Source: Halobacteriales archaeon
GTDB taxonomy: Archaea > Halobacteriota > Halobacteria > Halobacteriales > SKNY01
Assembly (NCBI GenBank): GCA_007118975.1
Contig: SKQO01000029.1
Location: 1 to 51,779 of the forward strand
DNA: 51,779 bases
Reading direction: 5' to 3'
Every line of letters starts with the position of its first letter. Within the stretch, counting starts at the first letter, position 1. The position numbers were made by a program, and so were the translations under genes. Shown here one piece after another: positions 10,807-21,558 of the stretch. The notes under the pieces are model-generated. The model was not told the DNA's origin. It was given only the letters and a program-made list of their open reading frames with translations, and did not search any database.

Positions 10807-11442
10807 CTAACAGACCGGTTTCGGGTTCACGTCGAGTTCGGTGAGTGTGTCCACATACTCCTCGTACGCCATTTCAATCGCTCCGGTTCCTGCCTCGATC
10901 GCTCGTTCTCTCTCATCCACAGAATCGATGTTTTTCTCCAGGAGTGTCGTTCCCGCCTCGAGCTGGTCGTCGAGATCCTCTCCAAATCCTCGAAACACGT
11001 CGGCCGTACCTGGATCGGCGTTACCGACAAAATATCCGACGATCTGGGACTTGGACGCTGCGCTCGCTACCGTTCGTCCGAGAAAGGCCCCCAACCGGTC
11101 GATCGTGTCAGTCTGTTCGCGGAGAAATATATGCATGGGTGGCGGCCCATCGGGAGTAGAAACGTCCTCCCCAAGCTCTGCACAGACTGTTTCGTAGTGA
11201 CGGCGCTCTGTTTCGGCAAGCTCCCCGAAAAACGTTGCAACCTCCTCGGTCGTCTCATCGGCTGCCCATTGTTCGAACGTTTTCCAGGCAGCGTTTTCGG
11301 CTTCGGCGGCGGCACGGAGCACGGGATCGGTGTCGATCTCGCCGTCGGTGATGGCATACAATGCACGCGAGGATCCTAGCCGAGAGAGCTCGGTCTCGCA
11401 GGCGCGACGTATTGTCGAAACGATGTCGTCGGAGTCACTCAT
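10807..11442 (-). CDS. Ferritin-like/rubrerythrin-family helical protein
   Basis: A 211-residue all-helical protein. It contains the ferritin-like pairs of acidic and histidine residues: DPVLRAAAEAENAAWKTFEQ, then the ETERRHYETVCAELG stretch with an E..RH motif, and a last helix with EMAYEEYVDTL. These could hold a di-iron site as in rubrerythrins, which reduce peroxide. However, there is no C-terminal rubredoxin domain, and I cannot confirm all six ligands. Its place between KatG, the rhodaneses and a DUF7553 gene suits a stress role. ATG 11442 is the only sensible start. The gap of about 75 bases to the upstream rhodanese on the same strand means co-transcription is possible but not certain. 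Confidence 0.6.
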   Translation of the reverse strand: MSDSDDIVSTIRRACETELSRLGSSRALYAITDGEIDTDPVLRAAAEAENAAWKTFEQWAADETTEEVATFFGELAETERRHYETVCAELGEDVSTPDGPPPMHIFLREQTDTIDRLGAFLGRTVASAASKSQIVGYFVGNADPGTADVFRGFGEDLDDQLEAGTTLLEKNIDSVDERERAIEAGTGAIEMAYEEYVDTLTELDVNPKPVC

Positions 11443-11519
11443 GGGTCATGTTCAATGGGTTCAGCAATAGGGTTGTCGTCGACACGAAATGGCGGATCGC
11501 AATCGGGTAGGTGGGGACG

Positions 11520-12386
11520 CTAGTTGCCACTCCCCGTTTCGATTGGAGCGTCGACCAAGTTACCCCACTCCGTCCAGGAGCCATCGTAGTTGATGGTGTC
11601 TTCATAGCCCAACAATTCATGAAGTGCAAACCACGCGACCGAGGAACGTTCCCCAATGCGGCAGTACGCGATGGTGGTCTCGTCGCCGTCGATGTCGTGC
11701 TCTGTGTAGAGCTCTTTCAGCTCGTCGAAATTCTTGAACGTCCCGTCATCATTAGTGACGGCTGCCCACGAGATGTTCTTTGCCCCCGGCACATGACCTC
11801 CACGCTGGGCGGTCTCTTGCAGTCCCGGTGGCGCAAGAATCTCTCCACTGAACTCTTCGGGTGAGCGTACGTCGACGAGCGGAATGCCTCGCTGGATCGC
11901 TTTCTCTACGTCTTCGCGATAGGCGCGGATATTCTCGCGTGGTCCGGATGCATTGTATTCGGTTTTACTGAAATCGGAAACTTCGGCCGTGGTCGGATAG
12001 TCGTTATTCAACCAGTACTCTCGGCCACCGTCGAGGAGTTTGACGTCCTCGTGACCGTAGTACTTGAACTGCCAGTAGGCGTAAGCGGCAAACCAGTTCG
12101 AATTGTCACCGTAGAGCACTACGGTGGAGTCCTCACTGATGCCGTGGCTGCCGAGCAGGTCCTCGAACTCGTCCTTTTCGAGGATATCCCGTCGGGTCTG
12201 GTCTTGGAGTTGCGTCTCCCAGTTAAACCCGATCGCCCCGGGAGCGTGGGCTTCCTCATAGGCTTCCGTATCAACGTCGACTTCGACCAGTCGGAGATTA
12301 GCGTCGTCACGTTGGAAGTCGTCGAGGTGATCCTCGACCCAGTCCGCAGAGACGAGTACGTCTTTTGCGTAGTCTTCAGCTGTCAT
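11520..12386 (-). CDS. tssA: Thiosulfate sulfurtransferase (two-domain rhodanese)
   Basis: Transfers a sulfane sulfur from thiosulfate to a thiol or cyanide acceptor. The 288 residues form two rhodanese domains: an inactive N-terminal one (VSADWVEDHLDDF to about 140) and a catalytic C-terminal one with the active-site cysteine in TIAYCRIGERSS (C242), preceded by PLVDVRSPEEFSG and RGGHVPGAKNISW. Starting at the ATG of MTAEDYAKDV puts a TATA-like CCTTTAGTAT (12411-12420) 27 bases upstream, typical of a leaderless gene; an ATG five codons earlier is less likely. It is divergent from a second rhodanese at 12581. The symbol follows haloarchaeal usage. Confidence 0.88.
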   Translation of the reverse strand: MTAEDYAKDVLVSADWVEDHLDDFQRDDANLRLVEVDVDTEAYEEAHAPGAIGFNWETQLQDQTRRDILEKDEFEDLLGSHGISEDSTVVLYGDNSNWFAAYAYWQFKYYGHEDVKLLDGGREYWLNNDYPTTAEVSDFSKTEYNASGPRENIRAYREDVEKAIQRGIPLVDVRSPEEFSGEILAPPGLQETAQRGGHVPGAKNISWAAVTNDDGTFKNFDELKELYTEHDIDGDETTIAYCRIGERSSVAWFALHELLGYEDTINYDGSWTEWGNLVDAPIETGSGN

Positions 12387-12410
12387 TGCAGGTGATTTCA
12401 ACGCAAAGCG

Positions 12411-12420
12411 ATACTAAAGG
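12411..12420 (-). promoter_or_regulatory. TATA-like element deciding the rhodanese start
   Basis: Minus-strand CCTTTAGTAT is centred 27 to 29 bases before the ATG at 12384-12386. That places transcription initiation at the start codon itself and argues against the ATG at 12401. Confidence 0.5.
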
Positions 12421-12580
12421 GATATGCGATGCGGTCAATTCGGACGGTGCTCGACAATTGCGACATGTGTTACCGTTATCTGTGACAGCACTGGGGCCTT
12501 TTTGTCTACTCGCGGTATCCAATCCGAGAGCCTGAGTCGGGAAACCGGAGCGTTCTCGGAGCTGGATCGCCTCGATATGG

Positions 12581-13405
12581 ATGATGGACGAAGCTGTGGT
12601 CGTGTCACCGAGATGGCTGGAAGCCCGTCTAGATGACCCGTCGGTCCGGCTGGTTGACGTCCGCGATGCGTGGGAATTTGATGAGATCGGTCACATCCCC
12701 GGCGCCGTCAATATCCCATTCGACCGGTTTCGGGATCCCGATGATCACGATCGTGGCATGCTGCCCGGGTCGGAGACCTTCGGAACGCTCCTGTCGGAGG
12801 CGGGAATACAGCGAGAAAACACCCTCGTTGCCTACGATGACATGCATGGGGTGTTTGCCGCTCGATTTTATGTGACTGCCGAGGAGTATGGGCATCCAGA
12901 CGTCCGACTACTCAATGGCGATTATAGTGCCTGGCAAGGGGCGTATGCCGTGACGACGGACGAGTGCAGCGTCGAGCGAACCACCTACAATCCACAACCG
13001 CGATCAGCCGAGGGGAGTCCGATGATCGATCGCCAGGAGGTCGAGCAATCATTGGATCGGGACGTGTTATTCGTCGACACGCGGGAAGCAAACGAATTTG
13101 CGTCCGGCCACCTGCCCGGAGCGGTTCGATTCAATTGGCGTGAGGCCGTCGATGCCGAGACGAGGGGGCTAAAACCTCCAGAAGAACTTGCGGCAGTCCT
13201 GTCTGATCATGAAATCACATCCGATCGGGAGATCATCCTCTATTGTAATACCGCCCGCCGCATTAGCCACACCTATGTAGTCCTCCGGGCGCTCAATTAT
13301 GAACGGGTATCGTTTTACGAAGGGAGTCTCCGCGAGTGGCTCGCCACCGCTGGAGCGATCGAAACCAGTGAGGATATCGACGAGATATCGAGTATCGATC
13401 CCTGA
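12581..13405 (+). CDS. Second two-domain sulfurtransferase (rhodanese)
   Basis: A 274-residue paralogue of the neighbouring rhodanese with about the same two-domain layout. The N-terminal inactive domain has RLVDVRDAWEFDEIGHIPGA and an aspartate in VAYDDMHG where the cysteine would be. The C-terminal domain carries the catalytic cysteine in ILYCNTARRISH (C222) after LFVDTREANEFASGHLPGA. The six-residue loop CNTARR differs from the CRIGER of the neighbour, so acceptor or donor preference is probably different. Two ATGs at 12581 and 12584 are equally plausible. It diverges from the first rhodanese with a 195-base shared promoter region, suggesting joint control of sulfane-sulfur handling. Confidence 0.85.
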   Translation: MMDEAVVVSPRWLEARLDDPSVRLVDVRDAWEFDEIGHIPGAVNIPFDRFRDPDDHDRGMLPGSETFGTLLSEAGIQRENTLVAYDDMHGVFAARFYVTAEEYGHPDVRLLNGDYSAWQGAYAVTTDECSVERTTYNPQPRSAEGSPMIDRQEVEQSLDRDVLFVDTREANEFASGHLPGAVRFNWREAVDAETRGLKPPEELAAVLSDHEITSDREIILYCNTARRISHTYVVLRALNYERVSFYEGSLREWLATAGAIETSEDIDEISSIDP

Positions 13406-13589
13406 ACGGCGGTAGGTGGCTGAGCGACGACGAGGCAGCGAACAAAGCTAGGCCGTAACTGCCGTGTCGTGGGTACTGAGAACCTCTTGATCGTTTGTGA
13501 TCTGCTGTATACGCTGCTGTGAACCAGACTATTTTCGGGCCGATGGGAAGCAACGTATACCTCGAGTGGTTTCACAGTTGTCAGACATG

Positions 13590-14350
13590 CACTATCGCGT
13601 CCCGAGGAGAACGAAAACAGCGAACCGGGCGAACCTATCGAACCGGGGTACGAGTTGCTGTTCGAGCACCCCGTAATGGACCTCACGGATCTTTCGGACG
13701 ATCTCGGTCCTGAACTTGAACCTGCGCATTTCGGGAGGCCTCCATGCCTTCGTTTTGCATCAGCACGAGATTACCGCCGACCCCTTAAGTTGGGTTGACA
13801 GTTTAGAAGTCGTCCCTCGTTCAGGATCTGGTTTCGGTAATCTCGACTTGGATGTCCTCACCGTTCACGGGAAAATTGCCGAACGTGGCTTCGGCATTAG
13901 CGCCACGGAGGCAGCCACCGAAGATGCTCAAGCCGAAGTCGTCTCGAGCAATTCGCCGCTGGGAGCGAGCGACGGGATGAACAGGAAAACCGGAAGCAGG
14001 TGTTAGGTCATACTCGCAAAGCGGGCGAGATTGCCGAGGGCGAGTACGCCGCAGAAGTCGAGCGACTTGCGACTCAGGGGCGCGCGGCTGAACGCCTAAC
14101 CAGAAGAGTCCCAGATTGTCGCCAAGAACCTTCTCGGAGTAGGTCCTCGAAGCGCACAGGATCGATGTAGAAGACGTCGAGACGCTCAGCGTGCGTGAGC
14201 GTTAACTGGCAGGGAAGTCTCCGAAATCACCCAGGCACTCGCTGGACAGCTTTTGGTTTAGATCAACCCGGATCACCGCATGGTCGACATGTACGACCTT
14301 GCCCGTAGTACTCCGTGGGTTCAGAGCTGCGTGCGAGTTTCAGGCACATC
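13590..14350 (+). pseudogene. Decayed gene of unidentified product
   Basis: Coding-like fragments occur in order but in several frames: GYELLFEHPVMDLTDLSDDL and GPELEPAHFGRPP (about 13636-13740), LHQHEITADPLSWVDSLEVV and LDVLTVHGKIAERGF (about 13755-13890), HTRKAGEIAEGEYAAEVERL (about 14010-14070), HRIDVEDVETLSVRE (about 14159-14203), TGREVSEITQALAGQLL and NPDHRMVDMYDLARSTPW (about 14208-14320). They have the acidic character of a real haloarchaeal protein of roughly 240 residues or more, interrupted by at least four frame changes. I do not recognise the family. It could be an old host gene or cargo of a lost mobile element. Confidence 0.5.
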
Positions 14351-14690
14351 TACATTAAGAACCTCTTGAAACTCAGCCGCGTCCTACGGCTGGATGCACT
14401 CGTCGATTGGTTCGCCGAATCTCCTTGGAGGCACCATGGCCACCGTCTGTTCACCATCGGGCAAGCATTTGGTGAGAACCCTCCGAGACTTGGCATGATG
14501 TCGTCTCACCCAGCTCGGTGGTGATTGAGCCATGCGTATGCGCGTGAGAAGATAATTCCGATATTTGTGAATGTGTGGCCACGTCGCTCTCTCAATTGAT
14601 ACAGTATCCAGTAAGGTTGCAGCAGGCGCCAGGCCTGACAATCTCCGAAAACTTGCTCGGTCACAGGTGGGGAATGAGCCTCACCCCATC
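14351..14690. other. No recognised feature
   Basis: A plus-strand frame with IKNLLKLSRVLRLDALVDWF (14354-14410) has some coding character and may continue the decayed gene to its left or be a transposase fragment. I could not identify it. The rest shows no gene, repeat or RNA signature. Confidence 0.3.
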
Positions 14691-15437
14691 TCATCCCTGT
14701 GAAGACCGACGGAACAAATTGTCATTTTGTCTGCATATTTTGTAACCAATAAGAATTGTCCAGCCATAAAGTAACATCGACGCCATGTACGAAGACACCA
14801 GCCAGCGACTATCGAACGACGCGATAAAGGCGGAGCCAGCCATCAGTAACCCGAGTAGGCTCCAAATCCGACTGTCTTGTCTGTTTACGACATTGTTCTT
14901 GACAACGAACACGCCCACGAGCCCGACCGCGGTGCCCGCAAATATCATTTGAATATGAGGCCACGAAAACCCGATGGCCTCAAACACCTCGAGAAGGCTA
15001 GTCATCCGTGATTCCGAGGTGGCAAAGTAAACGCGGGATCGCACTCTGGTCCTGAAATGGGTTGGTACTGTCGCAGTCCCAAAATTCAACAGTGCGAAAA
15101 ACACGCTGGTCCAAGCAATCGTACGAACGTATCCGGCTAGTTCTTGTTCCGAATCGCTCACGAGCAAAACGATACCAACCCCAAGCGCACCTGCACCCAA
15201 CGTACCCAGAAACCAGGGGAGAAACCAAATCGATGTGAAGACGTACGACGCTGGTTCGCCCACCACCAATATCACCCATGTTGCCAGTGTCACCGCCGTT
15301 ACGACGGCCCCGGAAAACATCAACAGGAGGCCACCATGGAATGTGTCTCCACCATCCTCCATTTCTACTACGTATCCGGGGGCTCTCGGGACGCAGTATT
15401 GACCGTTTGGGTGAACCGACGTCCGCGTTGTCGTCAC
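14691..15437 (-). CDS. Six-helix membrane protein of unknown function
   Basis: A 248-residue integral membrane protein. Hydrophobic segments are at about 35-58 (LLLMFSGAVVTAVTLATWVI), 70-95, 105-125, 150-175, 190-208 and 213-232. There is a short basic C-terminus. No catalytic motif, transporter signature or heme ligand pattern stands out, and I do not recognise the family. The first ATG (15437) gives a 25-residue hydrophilic N-terminus with two cysteines; the ATG of MEDGGDTFHGG at 15362 is also reasonable and gives a tighter protein. It lies alone between decayed sequence and a divergent sulfatase, so context gives no clue. Confidence 0.6.
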   Translation of the reverse strand: MTTTRTSVHPNGQYCVPRAPGYVVEMEDGGDTFHGGLLLMFSGAVVTAVTLATWVILVVGEPASYVFTSIWFLPWFLGTLGAGALGVGIVLLVSDSEQELAGYVRTIAWTSVFFALLNFGTATVPTHFRTRVRSRVYFATSESRMTSLLEVFEAIGFSWPHIQMIFAGTAVGLVGVFVVKNNVVNRQDSRIWSLLGLLMAGSAFIASFDSRWLVSSYMASMLLYGWTILIGYKICRQNDNLFRRSSQG

Positions 15438-15653
15438 CGTTCACACACGTTAACACGTGACTCAAAGGACGGTCGCTCCGGACCCGCATACGCCGCTATC
15501 ACGAGTAAGATAGATTGATGGTCGGTAGATGGGGTAGGGGCTCCCAACCCGACGTCGAAAGCCAAGCGATACTGGCCACAACCATCGTTATCGGGCATCA
15601 TCTGTGTGAAAAAGTATCACTATCTTTTTCGTGCAACACTGAAAGGAGTGATT

Positions 15654-16970
<1,317 letters not shown>

Positions 16971-17544
16971 TACGAGGCGTTACCTCTACCTCCCTTGGCC
17001 TCCCAGCCCGGCCGATCCAGACTCGCTCTCGAGAAGATCTTGGACGTCAATTTCGGTGACAGCATCTAGAATCTATCCAACAACAGAACTGGTCGGGCAC
17101 AAGAATCGCGATGCAGCGGTTCGCGACAGTATGCCCCGGCAATCCGTCAACCAGTGTCGAGGACCCCTTCTGACAATCAGGACGTCACTGCCTCACGAAA
17201 GAGACAGATACGCATGGAAATCGAATAGGAAGGAGCCAGCAGGCTGTGATCTAGGCTCACCTCGGCGCATGTCCGAACAATCATTCATCTGATCGGCACG
17301 CTCCGAGCCGGGCCGATCCATCCGGGACAGAGGTACACGGCAGTGGAGATACCGATCATCCATTCAGATCTCGCCACCCGGTGCCAGAGGATCTGGCTTG
17401 ACTGGTGGTGCTGATCGTCTCGCCCGCCAGCCCCGGATCGAGAGGCACGGTCACCTACCCGGACGGATCCGTGGCGAGTTGAGCGTGGGGCTCTCTCGGT
17501 GGCCCCCACCATCAACGTAGTAAACCACCTACTGATTGTGTCGC
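16971..17544. other. Intergenic, 574 bases, nothing recognised
   Basis: The stretch lies between the 3' ends of the plus-strand sulfatase and a minus-strand permease remnant. Open frames on both strands are short and lack coding character. No repeat, RNA gene or inverted terminal repeat was seen. Confidence 0.4.
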
Positions 17545-17966
17545 CTACCGGATGTCACTCATCCGAAAACGGCCATATCCGATGATCAGCGCCAGGACCG
17601 TCCAAGTGACGAGAATGAACAGCATCGCACTCGGATGCAGGAAGCACGCGACGCCGTGCAACAACTCTGTCTCGAGAAAGCGGAAGGTAACGGTTAGGGC
17701 TTCGACGTATGCGTCGATGGGATTCAGGCGACCGAGAAAGAAATACCAGTCGGGCGGATGTCCTGACCCGGGAAATGCGCCATAACGAAGGAAATGGATA
17801 CCGGCGGGGAAAAGATCCCACACGAACACGAACGCGATAAACGCCCCCATGGCACCAGTCGGACGACGAGAAGTTCTCGGCGTCGCTGATAGGAGACGGT
17901 GTCCACGCCGGCCCCCTGTTGGACGGTCTCCATACGGTCGTTCCCCTCGGGGACCTGGATGGTCAC
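17545..17966 (-). pseudogene. Remnant of an ABC-2 type permease (internally deleted)
   Basis: The start is GTG at 17964-17966, overlapping the stop of the ATPase gene by GTGA (MTIQVPEGNDRMETVQQGAG, VSYQRRRELLVV). After about 45 codons the frame changes near 17850 and only the C-terminal part follows: GAFIAFVFVWDLFPAG, LGRLNPIDAYVEALTVTF and a last helix LFILVTWTVLALIIGYGRF ending RMSDIR at 17545. The total of about 140 residues is half of a normal ABC-2 permease (about 270-290), so the middle helices have been deleted. The NPIDAYVEAL segment is like NosY-type permeases. It is the last gene of a decayed four-gene operon. Confidence 0.65.
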
Positions 17967-18618
17967 CGGGCGTGGCCCTTACACAGTTCCGAGACGGCTC
18001 CCTGCGCGACGACGCAGCCGTCCGCTAATAATGTCGCACCCGTACAAAGACGCTCCACGTATTCAAACATGTGTGTCGAGAACACGACGGTGGTACCCTC
18101 GGCGTTTCGCTCGAGGATCACGTCCTCTACGGTTGCTGCACTCTCGAGATCCAACGCCGCGAACGGCTCGTCCAACAGGAGGACGTCAGGACCTCCGACA
18201 AGGGCGAGGGCGATTCCCAGTCGTTTGATCATCCCGCCCGAGTACTCGGCCACTGGTCGAGCCATCGCGTCACCGAGACCGACACGAGCGAGGATCCGTT
18301 TGTGATCGGATTTAGTCGTGTCTGAAGGCGTTAGATGTGTCATGTGTTCGCGGGCCGTAAGTTCCGCTTAGACACCATAATCTTCGTGTACCACACCTAT
18401 CCGCTCCAGGGCAGGGGCCTGACTGCCATCGAACGCCGAGATCGAGCCAGCTGTAGGCGCCGTGAGCCTGGCCAGCAGGTGAATCAGCGTCGTCTTTCCG
18501 GACTCGTTCGGCCCGAGGAGGCCGTAGACGCTACGCGTTGGAATCTCAACGGAGACCGAATCCAGTGCAACCTTTTGCCGTACACCTTTCTGAGGTTTTC
18601 AGTTTCGATTATACCCAT
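17963..18618 (-). pseudogene. Broken ABC-transporter ATPase partner of the permease
   Basis: The ATPase starts at ATG 18616-18618 (MGIIETENLRKVYG) after a Shine-Dalgarno GGAGG, 11 bases after the lipoprotein stop. There is a frame change in an A4 run at about 18573; then VALDSVSVEIPTRSVYGLL leads into Walker A GPNESGKTT, which lacks the usual glycine-alanine (GPNGAGKTT). An in-frame TAA at 18368-18370 follows EDYGV, and the same frame continues with EYSGGMIKRLGIALAL (signature, SGG kept), Walker B VLLLDEPFAALD and the H-loop FSTHM. Two lesions and an altered P-loop mean it is inactive unless the shift is an error. The sequence is of the NosF/CcmA-like drug or copper-linked group. Confidence 0.8.
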
Positions 18619-18629
18619 CGAAGCCTCCG

Positions 18630-19562
18630 TTATCTGAACGCCGGGTTGTAAAGGGCAAACAACCCCTCCGGATTCGCCCGGTACAACCACACGTGAAGGC
18701 CGTAGTGTTCGGGCTGATCTATTTCATCGCCATGGCCCGGCATCGGATCATGAAATCGTTGTCCGAACAGTTCTGGTGGTTCGTCTACCGCATCAACGGG
18801 AACGTACCACTCCGCCCCGAGGAGTTCGTAATACCAGAGGTCCGTCATCCGGTAGAGCAGGATGGGGGGACGCTCGAGATCGAGCCCGTCCTCCGATCCG
18901 CGATGAAACGGCACGCCATAGAGCCCTTCCTCCGTAAAGACGTGTGTCTCTGTGTTCTCGTACCCCTCTTCCTCGGCATACTCCGCCCCACCGTGTTCCA
19001 CATGAGCCCGAAATGGTGCCATCGCCTCCCTGGTCTCCTCGATCGTCTCGACGAATGGCGGTGGAGAGAGCGATGGATAGGTGGGCGCAAAGACATCCTC
19101 AACGTCGTTCTTGGCAAACACCCACGCGTGGAGTCCGTAATGCTCGTTTTGGCCTGGAACGAGATGAACCGCCGGTTCGTGGAAGGACTGTCCGAACAAT
19201 GATGGTGGCCCATCCACGTGCGACGCCTCGATCGACCATCCGACTCCGAGCGGATCGTACTCGCCCGCATCCGTTAATTCTGCAAACAGAAGCGTCGGTC
19301 GATGGGGATCCAAGTCATCGGCGCTGGCGATCTCCACGGCGTCCTGGTGGACGAATGCTTCCCCCAGTCCATCTTCGACGTAAGATCCCCGGGTTCGGAA
19401 GCCGTCGTCGATCGCAACAGTAGGATTATGGAGATGGTCGAATTCGGGTGCAGCTTCGCGGAGACGCTCGGCGGGATCCTGACCCGATCCGATACACCCA
19501 GCTTTCATAGCGATCGCCCCGGTCGCTACCTGTGCCAGGTATCCCCGACGGCTTCGGATCAC
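18630..19562 (-). CDS. Tat-exported lipoprotein with two copies of an unknown domain
   Basis: A 310-residue protein with a twin-arginine N-terminus (MIRSRRGYLAQ) and a lipobox MKAGC (C23), so it is probably anchored outside the membrane. The mature part contains an internal duplication. Repeat 1 (about 83-153) has DLDPHRPTLLFAELTDAGEY, PPSLFGQSFHEP and EHYGLHAWVFAKN. Repeat 2 (about 216-307) has DLERPPILLYRMTDLWYYEL, PPELFGQRFHDP and EHYGLHVWLYRAN. The conserved H in FGQ-FH and the HYGLH motif could bind a metal or ligand. I do not know the family. GTG 19562 is the start, overlapping the CRTAC1 stop by GTGA. It is the only intact gene of its operon. Confidence 0.75.
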   Translation of the reverse strand: MIRSRRGYLAQVATGAIAMKAGCIGSGQDPAERLREAAPEFDHLHNPTVAIDDGFRTRGSYVEDGLGEAFVHQDAVEIASADDLDPHRPTLLFAELTDAGEYDPLGVGWSIEASHVDGPPSLFGQSFHEPAVHLVPGQNEHYGLHAWVFAKNDVEDVFAPTYPSLSPPPFVETIEETREAMAPFRAHVEHGGAEYAEEEGYENTETHVFTEEGLYGVPFHRGSEDGLDLERPPILLYRMTDLWYYELLGAEWYVPVDAVDEPPELFGQRFHDPMPGHGDEIDQPEHYGLHVWLYRANPEGLFALYNPAFR

Positions 19563-21201
19563 GGCGATACCTCCGTTATGGAGCCGTCTGGGGAGACGCG
19601 CATTCGGCGATCCGGACTAAGATCGGAGAAGCTCTGTTCCGTGTCATCCGGCCATCCCACGTGAAGCTCGTCAATCCGTTCGTGATCGCCGAGCCCCCAG
19701 TGTAACACCCGCGAGTTCTGGTTTTGAAAATCGGATTTGCAATCTTTGACCATCAGTTGTTCGTGATTCCCGGCCGTTAACCACGCCCTGGCACCGAGGG
19801 CGGTATGATCGTCCGACCCCTCGATAATCAGTTGGAACCAGTGATGGGCCGTGTCGGTGACGTTCCGATAGAATCGAGGGGGTCCGTCGTCCTCGACAAA
19901 AAGGAGGTCGCGGCGGCCATCGATCTTTGCGTCGAGGCTGGCAAGCACCCGTTCGTTCATGCGATCGATGCCGATCTCGGTTGCCCGAATCGGGCGAAAT
20001 TCGTTCTCTCCCGTATTCATCCAGACACCTGACTCGGTATTGCGTGCCTCCGTGACAATGCGCTCGTCACCCGTCTCGGTGATGACGTCGACCTGATTAT
20101 TCGCGTGTACGATATCGAGCTTCCGATCGTTGTTGAGATCGATGATGAGGGCGTCCCACCCCCAAGTGAACGGACTTTTCTTGACGTTCAACTCCTCGGC
20201 CCGGTCGACGAAATTTCCGTCACCTTCGTTGATCCAGAGGTTGTTCCCGCCAAAATATCGGGGTTCCGCAGCGGCTTGCTGTTTGACAAACACTCGTCCC
20301 CGTTTCTCCGCGGCATCCAACTGCTCGGGGTTGACCTCAATGTTCGTGACGTAAATATCGAGGTACCCGTTGCGGGTGAGATCCTGTACTTCCGAGGACA
20401 TCCGGTTTCGATCGCTCTCTTCTCCCATGAAGCGCTGCTCGAAGGTCCCATTCCCGCGGTTGAGATACAGCGTATCGTGGTTGAAATCGTTCGCGACGTG
20501 AATGTCCGGCCAGCCGTCGTTGGTCAAATCGACGAAGCTCGCCGCCAAGCTCCAGCGGGCTCCCGTGATGCCGGCTTCCAACGTCACGTTCTCGAAGGTC
20601 GCCCCGTCGCCGTTATAATCCGCCGCAGCTTCGCCGATCGGCCACCGGGCCAATTTCACGTCAAGGATATGATCCACGCTGAACTCCCCCGCCGTCGTTT
20701 TGTAACACGATGGCCCGTGAATCCGTCTCCTTGACCTCCTCTTCGACAGGATCGCTATAATCCGCCAGGATCTGACCACCGCCCGGAAACAACAGCAGTT
20801 CCTCCCAGCCGTCGTTATCGAAATCAACGAATAGCGCGCGATGTACCCGGTCGTCATCCTCGAGGTGTTGTGAAACATCCGGCAACGCGTCGCTCGGTCG
20901 GAATTCACCTCCGACGTTTTCGAAGAGCACAGGTTCCTCTCCCCCGACAAGGAGGACATCTTCCCACCCGGTGTCATTGAAATCCGTTACGTAAACGCCG
21001 GCGCTTGTGTTCGCGAAGCCGGCTCCGGTGGTTTGGTAGTCGAAGCCGCGTCCCTCGGTCACCTCTTCGAAGAGACACGGTGGAGCTGGCCCTGCCCGAA
21101 CGAAGTCGGTCGCCGTCTCGAGACAGCCTGCTGAGGCTGCTCCCCAACGCACTACCGCCGGCAACGAGCACTGCTCGGCGGCTCAATCCTGAATCACGCA
21201 T
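19559..21201 (-). pseudogene. Broken CRTAC1-family (FG-GAP, ASPIC/UnbV) protein
   Basis: The gene starts at 21201 with a Tat signal (MRDSGLSRRAVLVAGGSALG); a frame change near 21140 joins it to the lipobox ASAGC and the first beta-propeller repeats (GVYVTDFNDTGWEDVLLVGG). A second frame change is in a run of five C at 20686-20690, and the next segment (EAAADYNGDG to ATFENVTLEAG, about 20610) lacks roughly 55 residues present in the paralogue at 21559. The rest is intact: calcium-loop repeats DLTNDGWPDIHVAND, DLTRNGYLDIYVTN, DLNNDRKLDIVHAN, and the C-terminal ASPIC/UnbV domain (LHWGLGDHERIDELHVGWPD). CRTAC1 proteins are secreted calcium-binding propellers. It heads an operon with the lipoprotein and ABC genes. 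Confidence 0.85.
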
Positions 21202-21558
21202 TCATCGAATTGGTAACAGTATGCAACCAAATATAGGTATGTCGAATGGGCCAGGGTGGAGCAGATGCAGGCCCCCTCGTGAGAAATCGACGCTCGTTTT
21301 GTTGTTGGCGGTGAAAGATCACTCCGCTTCCAAACCGATGATTCGACGAGTCCAGGCGGTCGTATCTGGGTTACCTGATCGGTTATCAAAACCCATGGGG
21401 CGAAGCTCGGACGGTGATTCCATGCCGATGTCGCTCAAGGCACGGAGTAGATTCACGGCAAGGATTGTGTCTTAGCGGATGATATTGGGCTCCACCAGGT
21501 TACGCCCGATGCGAAACGTTTTCGGTTGCATCTGGCCAGGTTGTACTGTTCACCCCGG
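21202..21558. other. Divergent intergenic region between CRTAC1 paralogues, 357 bases
   Basis: This should hold promoters for both directions. AT-rich stretches near 21220-21235 (minus side) are candidate TATA elements; I see no strong candidate for the plus-strand gene except AACGTTTTCGG near 21520. No gene or repeat was recognised. Confidence 0.35.

Noticed and set aside
17545..19562. Assignment of the ABC pair and lipoprotein to a nitrous oxide (nos) maturation system
   Set aside because: The ATPase and permease are only NosF/NosY-like in general terms. No nosZ, nosD or nosL is present, so the link is not supported.
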